Below, piece after piece: positions 1 to 6,173 of a stretch of 10,577 nucleotides of DNA (positions are counted from its first letter, which is position 1; each line of letters starts with the position of its first letter). The stretch covers positions 1 through 10,577 of the forward strand of contig CAJOMT010000053.1 of NCBI GenBank assembly GCA_905235815.1, read 5' to 3'. Under the pieces are notes generated by a model. That model saw only the letters and a list, made by a program, of their open reading frames with translations. It ran no database searches and was not told the origin of the DNA. Made by a program: the position numbers and the translations under genes. This DNA is from an uncultured Clostridia bacterium. Its GTDB lineage: Bacteria > Bacillota > Clostridia > Christensenellales > Borkfalkiaceae.

Positions 1-10
1 ATTTTTAATT

Positions 11-16
11 TATAAT
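11..16 (+). promoter_or_regulatory. Possible -10 element of the XRE regulator gene
   Basis: TATAAT lies 31 nt before the start codon at 48 and matches the sigma-70/sigma-A -10 consensus exactly. The matching -35 would fall outside the window, so only half of the promoter can be seen. The surroundings are very AT-rich, so a chance match is possible. A GGGGA ribosome-binding site precedes the ATG by about 7 nt. Confidence 0.45.
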
Positions 17-47
17 ATCTGTAAGTTAAAAATATGGGGAAAATGTT

Positions 48-347
48 ATGGATATTAAGGAAATATTAAATCGTTTGGGTTATGTAAGAAATAAAGCAAA
101 TTTATCGGCTAGAGAAGTGAGTTTACGAATGGGTATGAGTCCGCAGTATGTTGCTCAACTTGAAAGCGGCAGAATTGTATTGACTGTTGAAAAACTATTG
201 CAGATATTAGAAATATGCGATTTCCCTATCGAAAGATTTTTTAGTTCGGATATTGTTGATTATCAAGTGGATAACGAATTAAAAACTTTGATTGAAAATT
301 TGCCGACAGACAAAAAGAAAAATATAATTGAATTTATTAAAAAATAA
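48..347 (+). CDS. Small XRE-family helix-turn-helix regulator
   Basis: A 99-residue protein that is probably a cytoplasmic DNA-binding transcription regulator. Residues about 8-63 form one HTH_3 (Cro/C1-like) domain. The helix-turn-helix lies near residues 21-43, with SAREVSLRMGMS followed by the recognition-helix pattern PQYVAQLESGR, then a hydrophobic helix ending in FPIERFF. The last 30 residues are a short lysine-rich tail with no recognisable sensor domain. Small stand-alone regulators like this are frequent in Clostridia, but their targets cannot be read from sequence. The start follows a GGGGA ribosome-binding site at good spacing. It is the only + strand gene here, converges on glnN, and is clearly more AT-rich than its neighbours (mostly A/T at third positions), which may mean recent acquisition. 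No toxin or restriction gene is visible beside it, but the upstream side lies outside the window. Confidence 0.85.
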   Translation: MDIKEILNRLGYVRNKANLSAREVSLRMGMSPQYVAQLESGRIVLTVEKLLQILEICDFPIERFFSSDIVDYQVDNELKTLIENLPTDKKKNIIEFIKK

Positions 348-376
348 AAAATGCGCTTTTTAAAAGCGCATTTTTT
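346..376. terminator. Bidirectional intrinsic terminator between the XRE gene and glnN
   Basis: A perfect palindrome with 15-nt arms (346-360 and 362-376) around one central T. The core is ATGCGC/GCGCAT, flanked by A6 on the left and T6 on the right. Either strand therefore gives a GC-centred hairpin followed by a U tract. It sits immediately after the XRE stop codon and 14 nt past the glnN stop, as expected for a shared terminator between convergent genes. Confidence 0.88.
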
Positions 377-390
377 AGTCCGTTCGTTTT

Positions 391-2484
391 TTAAAATTTT
401 ATGCTGCTGAGTATCTCGGGATACGTCGGGAACGGCCAGTAGTCCTTTCCGACAATCTTTTCGAGTTCGTCCGCACTCGATCTCATCTCGTCCATATCGG
501 ATAATATGTGGTCTTTATAGAATACCGCCCTCTCATATTCGCCCGAAATCTCCTCGGATTTCTCTAAATCATATTCGAGTTTGTCTATCGAAATGTACAG
601 TTTATCGCTATATAGCCCGACTTTTTTGTAAAGCGAGGTTTCAAGCGACGTCGGAACGTCTAACTTGAGTTCACGCTTTGTAAGCAGTTCGTCGCCTAAG
701 TCTTTCGCAAATTTTATCACGGCAGGAACTATTTCTCTCTTGGCTATATGCAGCATCGTCTTTGCCTCGATCGTTACGGTCTTTAAGTAACTTTCGAGTT
801 TTATGTCGTATCTGCACTTCACCTCGGCAGGAGAGAAAACTTTTTGCCTCTCAAACAAGGCGACGTTCTTTTCACTTATATAGTGCGGCAATGCGTCGAC
901 CGTCGTCGCAAGATTTAAAAGTCCACGCCTCTTTGCCTCGTTAAGCCACTCTGCGGAATAATTGTTGCCGTTAAAGATTATACGCTTATGCGCTTTTATC
1001 TCCCTTTGAATGAGTTTTACCAAATCTTCTTTGAAATTCTTCGAGTTTTCGAGTTCGTCGGCAAAACGCTGTAATTCGTCCGCAACGATCGTGTTCAAAA
1101 CGATATTCGCTCCCGCTATCGATTGGTTAGAGCCTACCATTCTGAACTCGAATTTATTGCCCGTAAAGGCAAACGGCGAAGTTCTGTTTCTATCCGTCTT
1201 ATCCTTTGGAAGATGCGGAAGTATTCCCGCTCCGAGGTCGATTTCGGAAGTCTTGACGTCTTTATACTGCTCGCCGTTTTCTATCGAGTTTAATATGCCC
1301 TCGAGTTCTTCGCCGATAAACATACTCACAACCGCCGGCGGAGCCTCGTTGGCGCCGAGCCTATGATCGTTGCCGGCAGACGCAACGGATACCCTTAAAA
1401 GATCCTGATAATTGTCGACTGCAACTATTACCGCCGTCAAAAATAACAAAAATTGTGCGTTTTCGGCAGGAGTGGCGCCGGGTTCAAGCAAATTTACGCC
1501 GGTATCAGTTGCCAATGACCAGTTATTGTGCTTTCCGCTGCCGTTCACGCCGCCGAAAGGCTTTTCGTGAAGCAGACACACCATTCCGCACTTGTCCGCC
1601 TCAGACTTCATTACAGACATTGTGATCTGGTTCTGATCAACCGCTGTATTGCTCGTAGTATATACGCAGGCAAATTCGTGCTGCGCAGGCGCAACTTCGT
1701 TGTGTTTCGTCTTTACGTATACGCCGAGTTCCCAAAGTTTTTTGTCGACGTTAGCCATATATTCCCAAACTCTATGCTTGATTTTTCCGAAATAATGGTC
1801 GTCCAATTCCTGACCTTTGGGAGCCGGTGCGCCGAAAAGAGTCCTCTTGCAAGTTACTAAATCCAATCTCTTTTCATAGACTTTTTTATCTATTAAAAAA
1901 TATTCCTGCTCTGCCCCTACGGTCGTATATACTTTTTTTACGTCCTTATTGCCGAACAATTTTAGTATACGGAGAGCCTGTTTTTCTATTGCGTCCATAC
2001 TCCTTAAAAGCGGAGTTTTTTTATCGAGCGCCTCGCCGCCGTATGAGAGAAATACCGACGGAACATACAATGAGCCGTCTTTTACAAAGACGTGGGACGA
2101 CGGATCCCATGCGGTATAGCCCCTCGCCTCGAACGTAGCGCGCAAGCCGCCGTTCGGAAAACTCGAAGCGTCGGGTTCGCCCTTAACGAGAGATTTGCCG
2201 CTGAATTTCATAATTACGCCGTCGCCTTTCGGCTCGATAAATGCGTCGTGCTTTTCAGCGGTTGCGCCCGTCATCGGCTGAAACCAATGCGTATAATGCG
2301 TGGCGCCCTTTTCAATCGCCCAATCTTTCATCGCCGCCGCAATCTTATCGGCTAATTCAATAGTCAAAGGTCTGTTTTCTGATATTAAAGTCTTATATGC
2401 TTCGTAATCTTCTTTCGCAAGTCTTTTCTTCATCTCTGCGTCTGAAAACGAATTGACGCCGAAAATTTCTTCAATCTTATCCAT
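391..2484 (-). CDS. glnN: Type III glutamine synthetase (GSIII)
   Basis: A cytoplasmic enzyme that joins glutamate and ammonia with ATP to give glutamine. At 697 residues it fits the large GSIII class (about 700-730) and is far longer than GSI/GSII (about 350-470). Visible landmarks are the beta-grasp region with FPNGGLRATFEARGYTAWD (about 109-127), the metal-site segment VGAEQEYFLID (189-199), NEVAPAQHEFA (262-272), the ATP-site segment GGVNGSGKHNNWS (311-323), and the late active-site stretch RTSPFAFTGNKFEFRMVGSN (434-453). The C-terminal 200 residues are the helical region typical of GSIII. I chose ATG at 2484 because AAGGAG lies 6 nt before it. An in-frame ATG at 2514 would add 10 residues and overlap pyrG, but has no comparable site. 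It follows pyrG by 17 nt with no terminator or promoter between, so both are probably on one transcript. GSIII is common in Bacteroidetes and Clostridia. Confidence 0.96.
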   Translation of the reverse strand: MDKIEEIFGVNSFSDAEMKKRLAKEDYEAYKTLISENRPLTIELADKIAAAMKDWAIEKGATHYTHWFQPMTGATAEKHDAFIEPKGDGVIMKFSGKSLVKGEPDASSFPNGGLRATFEARGYTAWDPSSHVFVKDGSLYVPSVFLSYGGEALDKKTPLLRSMDAIEKQALRILKLFGNKDVKKVYTTVGAEQEYFLIDKKVYEKRLDLVTCKRTLFGAPAPKGQELDDHYFGKIKHRVWEYMANVDKKLWELGVYVKTKHNEVAPAQHEFACVYTTSNTAVDQNQITMSVMKSEADKCGMVCLLHEKPFGGVNGSGKHNNWSLATDTGVNLLEPGATPAENAQFLLFLTAVIVAVDNYQDLLRVSVASAGNDHRLGANEAPPAVVSMFIGEELEGILNSIENGEQYKDVKTSEIDLGAGILPHLPKDKTDRNRTSPFAFTGNKFEFRMVGSNQSIAGANIVLNTIVADELQRFADELENSKNFKEDLVKLIQREIKAHKRIIFNGNNYSAEWLNEAKRRGLLNLATTVDALPHYISEKNVALFERQKVFSPAEVKCRYDIKLESYLKTVTIEAKTMLHIAKREIVPAVIKFAKDLGDELLTKRELKLDVPTSLETSLYKKVGLYSDKLYISIDKLEYDLEKSEEISGEYERAVFYKDHILSDMDEMRSSADELEKIVGKDYWPFPTYPEILSSIKF

Positions 2485-2490
2485 AATCTT

Positions 2491-2496
2491 CTCCTT
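2491..2496 (-). promoter_or_regulatory. Ribosome-binding site that fixes the glnN start
   Basis: AAGGAG on the minus strand, 6 nt before the ATG at 2484. It lies just after the pyrG stop codon (2502-2504) and favours the shorter 697-residue GlnN over a start at 2514 inside pyrG. Confidence 0.85.
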
Positions 2497-2501
2497 AGCG
2501 C

Positions 2502-4088
2502 TTATTTTGAACAATCTTTAACAAATTCTCTGAACAAAGGATGCGCTCTGTTCGGTCTTGACTTGAATTCGGGGTGGAATTGTACGCCTACGAAAAATCT
2601 ATCGCCGCCTATTTCCACCGTTTCCACTATCTCGCCGTCCGGCGAAGTACCCGATACGATAAGCCCGTTATCGGTTAAAATTTCTCTGTAATCGTTGTTG
2701 AATTCGTATCTGTGGCGATGCCTTTCGTCTATATTCTTCTCGCCGTATGCCCTCGCCATTACGGTACCGTCCGTTATTTTACAAGGATAACTTCCGAGCC
2801 GCATCGTTCCGCCTTTTTTCATTATATGCCGCTGCGAAGGCATTAAATCTATTACTTTATGCTCCGCATTCTCGTCAAATTCGCCGGAAGTTGCGCCCTT
2901 TAAGCCGATACTCCTCGCAAATTCCATTACCATAACTTGCATTCCGAGACAAATTCCGAAATAAGGTTTACCGCTTTCCCTTGCATACTTGCAGGCGGTT
3001 ATCATTCCTTCTATCCCCCTCGAACCGAAACCGCCCGGAACTATTATTCCGTCTACGCCGCTTAAAAGTTCACCGACGTTATCGTCACGTATCTCGTCGC
3101 TGTCAACCCACTTTATTTCGACGTTTCTGCCCACTTCATACCCCGCCGAATAAAGAGCCTCGACTACGGATAGGTACGAATCGTGAAGTTTGACGTACTT
3201 GCCGACAAGCGCAATTTTTGTTACGCCCTTTCTCGAATTGATCTTTTTTATCAAGTCGTTCCAAGGCTTTAAATTTAATCTACCTTTTAATTTTAACTCT
3301 CTTGCGACCACTTTGTCAAGTCCGTTGCGGTGCAACATAATCGGTGATTCGTATAAACACCCCACCGTAACGTCCGAAATTACGCAGTCCTCTTTAACGT
3401 TGCAAAACAGAGCGATCTTCTTTCTTATTTCATCGCCGACGTCGCCGTCCGAACGGGTTACAATGACGTCGGGACGTATTCCCATCGCTTGCAACTCCTT
3501 AACGCTATGCTGTGTGGGCTTTGACTTATATTCGTCCGAGCCGGATATGTACGGAACGAGGCAAACGTGGATAAACAAGCAGTTCTCTCTGCCGACTTCA
3601 TAAGAAAATTGTCTGATCGCCTCTAAAAAATGTTGCGATTCTATGTCGCCGATAGTGCCGCCTATCTCGGTTATCAAAACGTCCGCTTGCGTCGTTTCGG
3701 CGCTCTTTTTAATAAAGCGTTTTGTTTCGTTGGTAACGTGCGGAATTATCTGTACGGTTTCGCCGAGGTATTCGCCGTTTCTCTCTTTTTCGAGAACCTT
3801 CAAAAACACCTTGCCGCTCGTCAAATTGGAATATTTATTGAGATTTTCGTCTATAAACCGCTCGTAATGTCCGAGGTCCAAATCTGTTTCCGCACCGTCG
3901 TCGGTAACGAACACTTCGCCGTGCTGAATGGGGTTCATCGTGCCGGGATCTATATTCATATACGGGTCTAATTTCTGCGCCGCAACTTTCAGTCCTCGCA
4001 GTTTGAGCAGTCTGCCGAGCGATGCGGCAACGATACCTTTACCCAGTCCCGATACGACTCCGCCCGTAACAAAAATGTATTTTGTCAT
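2502..4088 (-). CDS. pyrG: CTP synthase (glutamine-hydrolysing)
   Basis: Converts UTP to CTP with ATP, using ammonia from glutamine; this is the last step of pyrimidine nucleotide synthesis in the cytoplasm. The 528 residues match the usual 530-550. The synthetase domain opens with the P-loop-like GGVVSGLGKGI (9-19). It continues with DPYMNIDPGTMNPIQHGEV (41-59) and EIGGTIGDIESQHFLEAIRQ (141-160). The glutamine amidotransferase domain (about 290-528) has the oxyanion region GGFGSRGIEGM (352-362), the nucleophile Cys380 in FGICLGMQ, and the His505/Glu507 pair in FHPEF, so it looks catalytically complete. The start follows AAGGAG at good spacing. It is the first gene after a strong promoter and a leader hairpin that could attenuate transcription. 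glnN, which supplies its glutamine, follows directly. Confidence 0.98.
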   Translation of the reverse strand: MTKYIFVTGGVVSGLGKGIVAASLGRLLKLRGLKVAAQKLDPYMNIDPGTMNPIQHGEVFVTDDGAETDLDLGHYERFIDENLNKYSNLTSGKVFLKVLEKERNGEYLGETVQIIPHVTNETKRFIKKSAETTQADVLITEIGGTIGDIESQHFLEAIRQFSYEVGRENCLFIHVCLVPYISGSDEYKSKPTQHSVKELQAMGIRPDVIVTRSDGDVGDEIRKKIALFCNVKEDCVISDVTVGCLYESPIMLHRNGLDKVVARELKLKGRLNLKPWNDLIKKINSRKGVTKIALVGKYVKLHDSYLSVVEALYSAGYEVGRNVEIKWVDSDEIRDDNVGELLSGVDGIIVPGGFGSRGIEGMITACKYARESGKPYFGICLGMQVMVMEFARSIGLKGATSGEFDENAEHKVIDLMPSQRHIMKKGGTMRLGSYPCKITDGTVMARAYGEKNIDERHRHRYEFNNDYREILTDNGLIVSGTSPDGEIVETVEIGGDRFFVGVQFHPEFKSRPNRAHPLFREFVKDCSK

Positions 4089-4115
4089 CTGTTAACTCCT
4101 TGAAATTTGATTTTT

Positions 4116-4140
4116 GCCCTAAAAAAGGGCGTTTTTTTTT
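4116..4140 (+). terminator. Small + strand terminator-like hairpin in the pyrG leader
   Basis: On the + strand GCCCT (4116-4120) pairs with AGGGC (4126-4130) around a five-A loop, followed by G and nine T. This is an intrinsic-terminator shape facing away from pyrG. No + strand gene reads into it, so it could only end antisense RNA over pyrG, or it may be a by-product of the larger minus-strand hairpin with which it shares sequence. Confidence 0.4.
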
Positions 4141-4175
4141 AAAGGCTTTTTTGCAGCCTTTAAAAAAAACGCCCG
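4121..4175 (-). terminator. Putative pyrG leader attenuator (terminator hairpin)
   Basis: In the pyrG direction the leader holds GGGCG-T8-AAAGGC, a short loop, then GCCTTT-A9-CGCCC (arms about 4157-4175 and 4127-4146), followed at once by six T (4121-4126). The arms differ only by one base in the A/T run. This is a strong intrinsic terminator placed between the pyrG promoter and its start codon, so it is best read as an attenuator. In Bacillus subtilis and Lactococcus, pyrG is controlled by CTP-sensitive attenuation in which G residues are added at a GGG transcript start. Here the GGGCG lies about 20 nt inside the predicted transcript, so that exact mechanism is not shown. Confidence 0.65.
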
Positions 4176-4199
4176 TTAGGTCTATTAAAAACAGTTACT

Positions 4200-4262
4200 A
4201 TATTACACCTATTTTAAGGTAAATGTCAAGTGATTTTTTAAAAAAAATTTAAAAATTTTTTT
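4200..4262 (-). promoter_or_regulatory. pyrG-glnN promoter with AT-rich upstream element
   Basis: On the minus strand a perfect -35 TTGACA (4224-4229) and a -10 TAATAT (4200-4205) are separated by 18 nt. Transcription would start near 4193-4195 and give a leader of about 105 nt. Directly upstream of the -35 (4230-4262) is a nearly pure A/T stretch of alternating A and T runs, resembling an UP element. It lies downstream of the hydA terminator, so pyrG-glnN appears to be transcribed independently of the hydrogenase operon. Confidence 0.75.
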
Positions 4263-4339
4263 ATTCTGATAACCCAATAAAAAATAAAGTTGCACCCGCC
4301 AAAACAGTGCGAAAGAATCGCACGTTTCAGAATAAAAAA
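4257..4339. repeat. 13-bp inverted repeat bracketing a small hairpin
   Basis: TTTTTTATTCTGA (4257-4269) is exactly inverted at 4327-4339, 57 nt away. Inside, GTGCGA (4307-4312) and TCGCAC (4318-4323) form a 6-bp stem with a 5-nt loop. The right arm overlaps the T tract of the hydA terminator. I do not recognise the element. It could be a small non-autonomous mobile remnant, a folded 3' tail, or chance pairing helped by the A/T runs. No open reading frame or clear target-site duplication is present. The rest of the 307-nt gap between pyrG and hydA is taken up by the promoter, attenuator and terminator listed separately. Confidence 0.45.
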
Positions 4340-4370
4340 GCGGTGAAATTCCGAGGGATTTCACCGCTTT
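4333..4370 (-). terminator. Terminator of the hydCBA operon
   Basis: AAAGCGGTGAAA (4337-4348) pairs perfectly with TTTCACCGCTTT (4359-4370). The stem continues through one bulged T to a 3-nt GAG loop. On the minus strand the stem is followed by TTTTTTATT. It begins 25 nt past the hydA stop codon, and the T tract is on the correct side to end hydrogenase transcription. Confidence 0.92.
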
Positions 4371-4395
4371 ATCGGGGCTTTAAGCCTCTTTAATA

Positions 4396-6162
4396 TTAGT
4401 CCTTAAATCTCTCTTTCGGAGCATAACTCGTATGAAGGAGTTCGTGCGCCTTGTGAGAATTGGGCTTGCCTAAATACTCGTCATAGAGTTGGATTATCTG
4501 CGGATTCTTATGAGATTCTCTCAACGCTCTGCCCTCGTCTTCACGATAGAGTGCGTCCGCTCTCTTTTGACGGTAAGTATCCAAAATGTCGATATCCTCG
4601 TTCGGAAGGAAACACGGCTTGACGTAAGGCTGTCCGCCGCCCGAAACACAGCCGCCCGGGCAACCCATAATTTCTATGAATTGATATTCGCTCTTGCCCT
4701 CTCTTATTTGGTCTAATAAGACTTTGGCGTTTTTCATTCCGTGCGCAACCGCAACCTTTATTTCTTTGCCGGCAACGTTATAAGTAGCCTCTTTTATACC
4801 CTCTAAACCTCTGACTTCTTTGAATTCGACGTGTTTGAGTTCTTCGCCGCTGAGTTTATAAACCGCAGTACGGAGAGCCGCTTCCATAACGCCGCCCGTT
4901 GCGCCGAAAATTACGCCTGCGCCGGTATAGTCGCCTACGATATCCATATCGAATTCTTCGTCGGGAAGTTTATTGAAGTTGATACCCGAACGCTTGATGA
5001 GTTTGCCGAGTTCTCTCGTCGTCAAAACTGCGTCTACGTCTTTAAGTCCGTTGGTTACGAGTTGAGGTCTCTCTTTCTCGTATTTCTTTGCGGTACACGG
5101 CATAACCGATACTACGAACATATCTTCGGGGTTAATTCCGTGCTTTTCGCAATAATAACTCTTGAGTATCGCTCCGAACATTTCGTGCGGAGATTTACAA
5201 GACGATAAGTGCGGTATAAGGTCGCCGTAATAGTATTCGCAATAGTTTATCCAGCCCGGCGAACACGAAGTTATCATCGGAAGCACTCCGCCGTTTGTTA
5301 TTCTATCCAAAAGTTCGTTCGCTTCTTCCATAATAGTAAGGTCTGCGCCGAAGTTGGTATCGAATACTTTCTTAAAGCCAAGTCTTCTAAGAGCCGCAAC
5401 CATCTTGCCGGTTACAGCCGTTCCGATAGGCAGTCCGAACACCTCTCCCAAAGCGGCGCGAACGGCGGGAGCAGTCTGAACGACTACGTATTTGCCCGCT
5501 TTCATAGCGGCGTCCACTTTGTCTATTTCCGAAACTTCGAGGAGTGCGCCCGTCGGGCAGACGCTTACGCATTGTCCGCATAAAATACAGGGCGAATTTG
5601 CAAACGACCTGTTTTCAGCCGGAGAAACGTAGGTCTTAAAGCCTCTCTTTTCAAAGCCCAAAACGGAGAGTCCGTGAGCGTTTTTACATCTTTCTATACA
5701 TCTGCCGCAGAGAATACACTTCGAAGTATCTCTCTTTATCGACGGAGTAAGCATATCTACGGTAGCGGGAGTCTTTTCGCCTTGGAACATACCCTCCCTC
5801 GCTCCGGTAATTTTAGCGACGTGCAAGAGTTCGCAGTAATCGTTCTTCTCGCACTGCTGGCAGTTTACGTTATGATTGGAAAGGAGCAGTTCAACCGAAG
5901 TTCTCCTCGCCGCAGTCGCCTTAGGCGAAGAAATGGTTATTTCCATACCTTCCGCAACCGGATATACGCACGACGCTACGAGTCCCCTTGCGCCCGTTGC
6001 CTCTACGAGACAAACTCTGCAAGAGCCCCTCGAACATTCACCGTGGTTAAAGGCGCAAAGCGACGGTATTTCGTATCCGCATATTTTAGCGGCTTCGAGT
6101 ATCGTCAATCCTTCTTCTACCTCGTAAGGTATTCCTTCTATTTTAATATTAACTTTAGCCAT
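4396..6162 (-). CDS. hydA: [FeFe] hydrogenase catalytic subunit (NADH-linked/bifurcating type)
   Basis: The 588-residue catalytic subunit of a cytoplasmic multimeric [FeFe] hydrogenase that reduces protons to H2. The N-terminus has a plant-type [2Fe-2S] domain (Cys36, 48, 51, 65). Next come a His-Cys3 [4Fe-4S] site (His97, Cys101, 104, 110) and two ferredoxin [4Fe-4S] clusters (Cys149/152/155/159 and Cys192/195/198/202). The H-cluster domain carries TSCSPGW (298-304), MPCTAKKYE (354-362) and EIMGCPGGCVSGGGQP (497-512). The usual first motif is TSCCPGW; here the second Cys is Ser. The domain order resembles clostridial CpI and HndD/HydA. HydB and HydC directly upstream place it in the trimeric NAD-dependent class. 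Whether it truly bifurcates with ferredoxin or uses NADH alone cannot be read here. The start follows AAGGAGG, which overlaps the hydB stop. Maturases HydE, HydF and HydG are not in the window. Confidence 0.96.
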   Translation of the reverse strand: MAKVNIKIEGIPYEVEEGLTILEAAKICGYEIPSLCAFNHGECSRGSCRVCLVEATGARGLVASCVYPVAEGMEITISSPKATAARRTSVELLLSNHNVNCQQCEKNDYCELLHVAKITGAREGMFQGEKTPATVDMLTPSIKRDTSKCILCGRCIERCKNAHGLSVLGFEKRGFKTYVSPAENRSFANSPCILCGQCVSVCPTGALLEVSEIDKVDAAMKAGKYVVVQTAPAVRAALGEVFGLPIGTAVTGKMVAALRRLGFKKVFDTNFGADLTIMEEANELLDRITNGGVLPMITSCSPGWINYCEYYYGDLIPHLSSCKSPHEMFGAILKSYYCEKHGINPEDMFVVSVMPCTAKKYEKERPQLVTNGLKDVDAVLTTRELGKLIKRSGINFNKLPDEEFDMDIVGDYTGAGVIFGATGGVMEAALRTAVYKLSGEELKHVEFKEVRGLEGIKEATYNVAGKEIKVAVAHGMKNAKVLLDQIREGKSEYQFIEIMGCPGGCVSGGGQPYVKPCFLPNEDIDILDTYRQKRADALYREDEGRALRESHKNPQIIQLYDEYLGKPNSHKAHELLHTSYAPKERFKD

Positions 6163-6173
6163 AATTATCCTCC

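Noticed and set aside
2485..2514. Longer GlnN start at 2514
   Set aside because: It overlaps the pyrG end, and the 2484 start has AAGGAG at ideal spacing.
4116..4130. GCCC/GGGC alternative hairpin as an antiterminator for pyrG
   Set aside because: In the pyrG direction its 3' arm is made only after the U tract, too late to stop termination, so it cannot act as a classical antiterminator.
4230..4262. A/T-run stretch as an origin or mobile-element end
   Set aside because: Its place directly upstream of a perfect -35 box makes a promoter UP element the simpler explanation.
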